A DNA stretch of 33,015 nucleotides from contig CALUOR010000039.1 in NCBI GenBank assembly GCA_944322285.1, positions 1 through 33,015 on the forward strand, in the 5' to 3' direction. A program made the translations under genes and the position numbers. Below, piece after piece: positions 32,866 to 33,015 of the stretch (position 1 is its first letter; each line of letters begins with the position of its first letter). This DNA is from an uncultured Bacteroides sp. Its GTDB lineage: Bacteria > Bacteroidota > Bacteroidia > Bacteroidales > Bacteroidaceae. Under the pieces are notes generated by a model. It did not search any database. It had not been told where the DNA came from and was given only the letters and a program-made list of their open reading frames with translations.

Positions 32866-32956
32866 ACGTTCTTTACAGAACAACGGCTGCGCCTCGGCTA
32901 TGCCGTTCAAGCAAGCTTGACGGACATTGCGCTCGGCTTGCGCGTTCTTTGACAGA
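32866..32956. repeat. Palindrome-rich segment bounded by CGTTCTTT motifs
   Basis: ACGTTCTTTACAGA (32866-32879) and GCGTTCTTTGACAGA (32942-32956) bracket small hairpins AACGGC/GCCGTT and CAAGC-aa-GCTTG. A third close copy, GCGTTCTTTGAAAGA, lies at 30914-30928, before the GNAT pair. The remaining 60 bases to the window end hold no gene I can support. Confidence 0.5.
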
Positions 32957-33015
32957 CTGGAAAACAAGACGAAAAAGGAAAAGAAATGCAGGAAGCATGT
33001 CTGTTTTCGCGAAAA

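Noticed and set aside
32773-32967. 64-codon minus-strand frame near the window end
   Set aside because: It runs through the palindromic segment and overlaps the plus-strand small frame; such frames arise repeatedly from dispersed repeats.
32985-33015. Possible gene start at the window edge
   Set aside because: Only about ten codons are visible, with no promoter or family evidence.

Overview
The window looks like the chromosome of a Bacteroides-type gut bacterium (Bacteroidales). About a dozen genes are preceded by the Bacteroides promoter box TAnnTTTG, usually 20-40 bases before the start codon. Shine-Dalgarno sites are rare. The biotin operon carries the BioB-BioA fusion known from Bacteroides, and there is a Mfa2/fimbrillin surface-fimbria locus plus many small lipoproteins. 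All calls come from reading sequence and translations; no database search was run.

Layout. 80-2048: divergent hemW (heme chaperone) and lipB (octanoyltransferase). 2083-2779: a RelE/ParE-type toxin-antitoxin pair enclosed by two nearly identical 51-base promoter segments, the second of which drives pheT. 2815-7589: pheT, a YebC-family gene, a TSCPD-domain gene and an Nramp metal transporter, probably one transcription unit. 7686-8524: a C_GCAxxG_C_C family protein and a small winged-helix protein ending in a strong terminator. 8654-10435: lepA. 10436-11284: a repeat-rich non-coding stretch holding a 296-base structured element, a six-copy 23-base tandem array, and a leader with a possible 35-residue peptide. 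11285-12631: two lipoproteins, followed by a 45-base lepA-like scrap. 12806-14107: a secreted CE7-type acetyl esterase on the minus strand.

14151-19172 (minus) is the biotin operon bioBA-bioF-bioG-bioC. It covers pimeloyl-ACP synthesis (BioC/BioG) and the late steps except BioD, which is not in the window. It is visibly more GC-rich than its surroundings. 19470-24085 (plus) holds a PIF1-like helicase with an HRDC-like tail, rlmD, and an RluA-type pseudouridine synthase. 24092-24950 (minus) is a three-gene envelope-stress-like cluster (YtxH, holin-like membrane protein, small protein). 25130-26935 has two small lipoproteins (lipocalin-like and SPOR) and an AlkZ-related protein.

26936-27914 is a second non-coding repeat hot spot: the other copy of the 296-base element, an inverted repeat, the second copy of a 54-base repeat, a structured leader and an (AC)16 microsatellite. 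It leads into a fimbrial locus (27915-32857) with a Mfa2/FimB-like anchor lipoprotein and three fimbrillin-like lipoproteins, interrupted by a GNAT-type toxin-antitoxin pair. The most interesting points are the gapless 296-base paired element, the promoter duplication around the first toxin-antitoxin pair, the two unrelated 23-base arrays, and the microsatellite plus structured leader ahead of the fimbrial genes, which could make that locus phase-variable.
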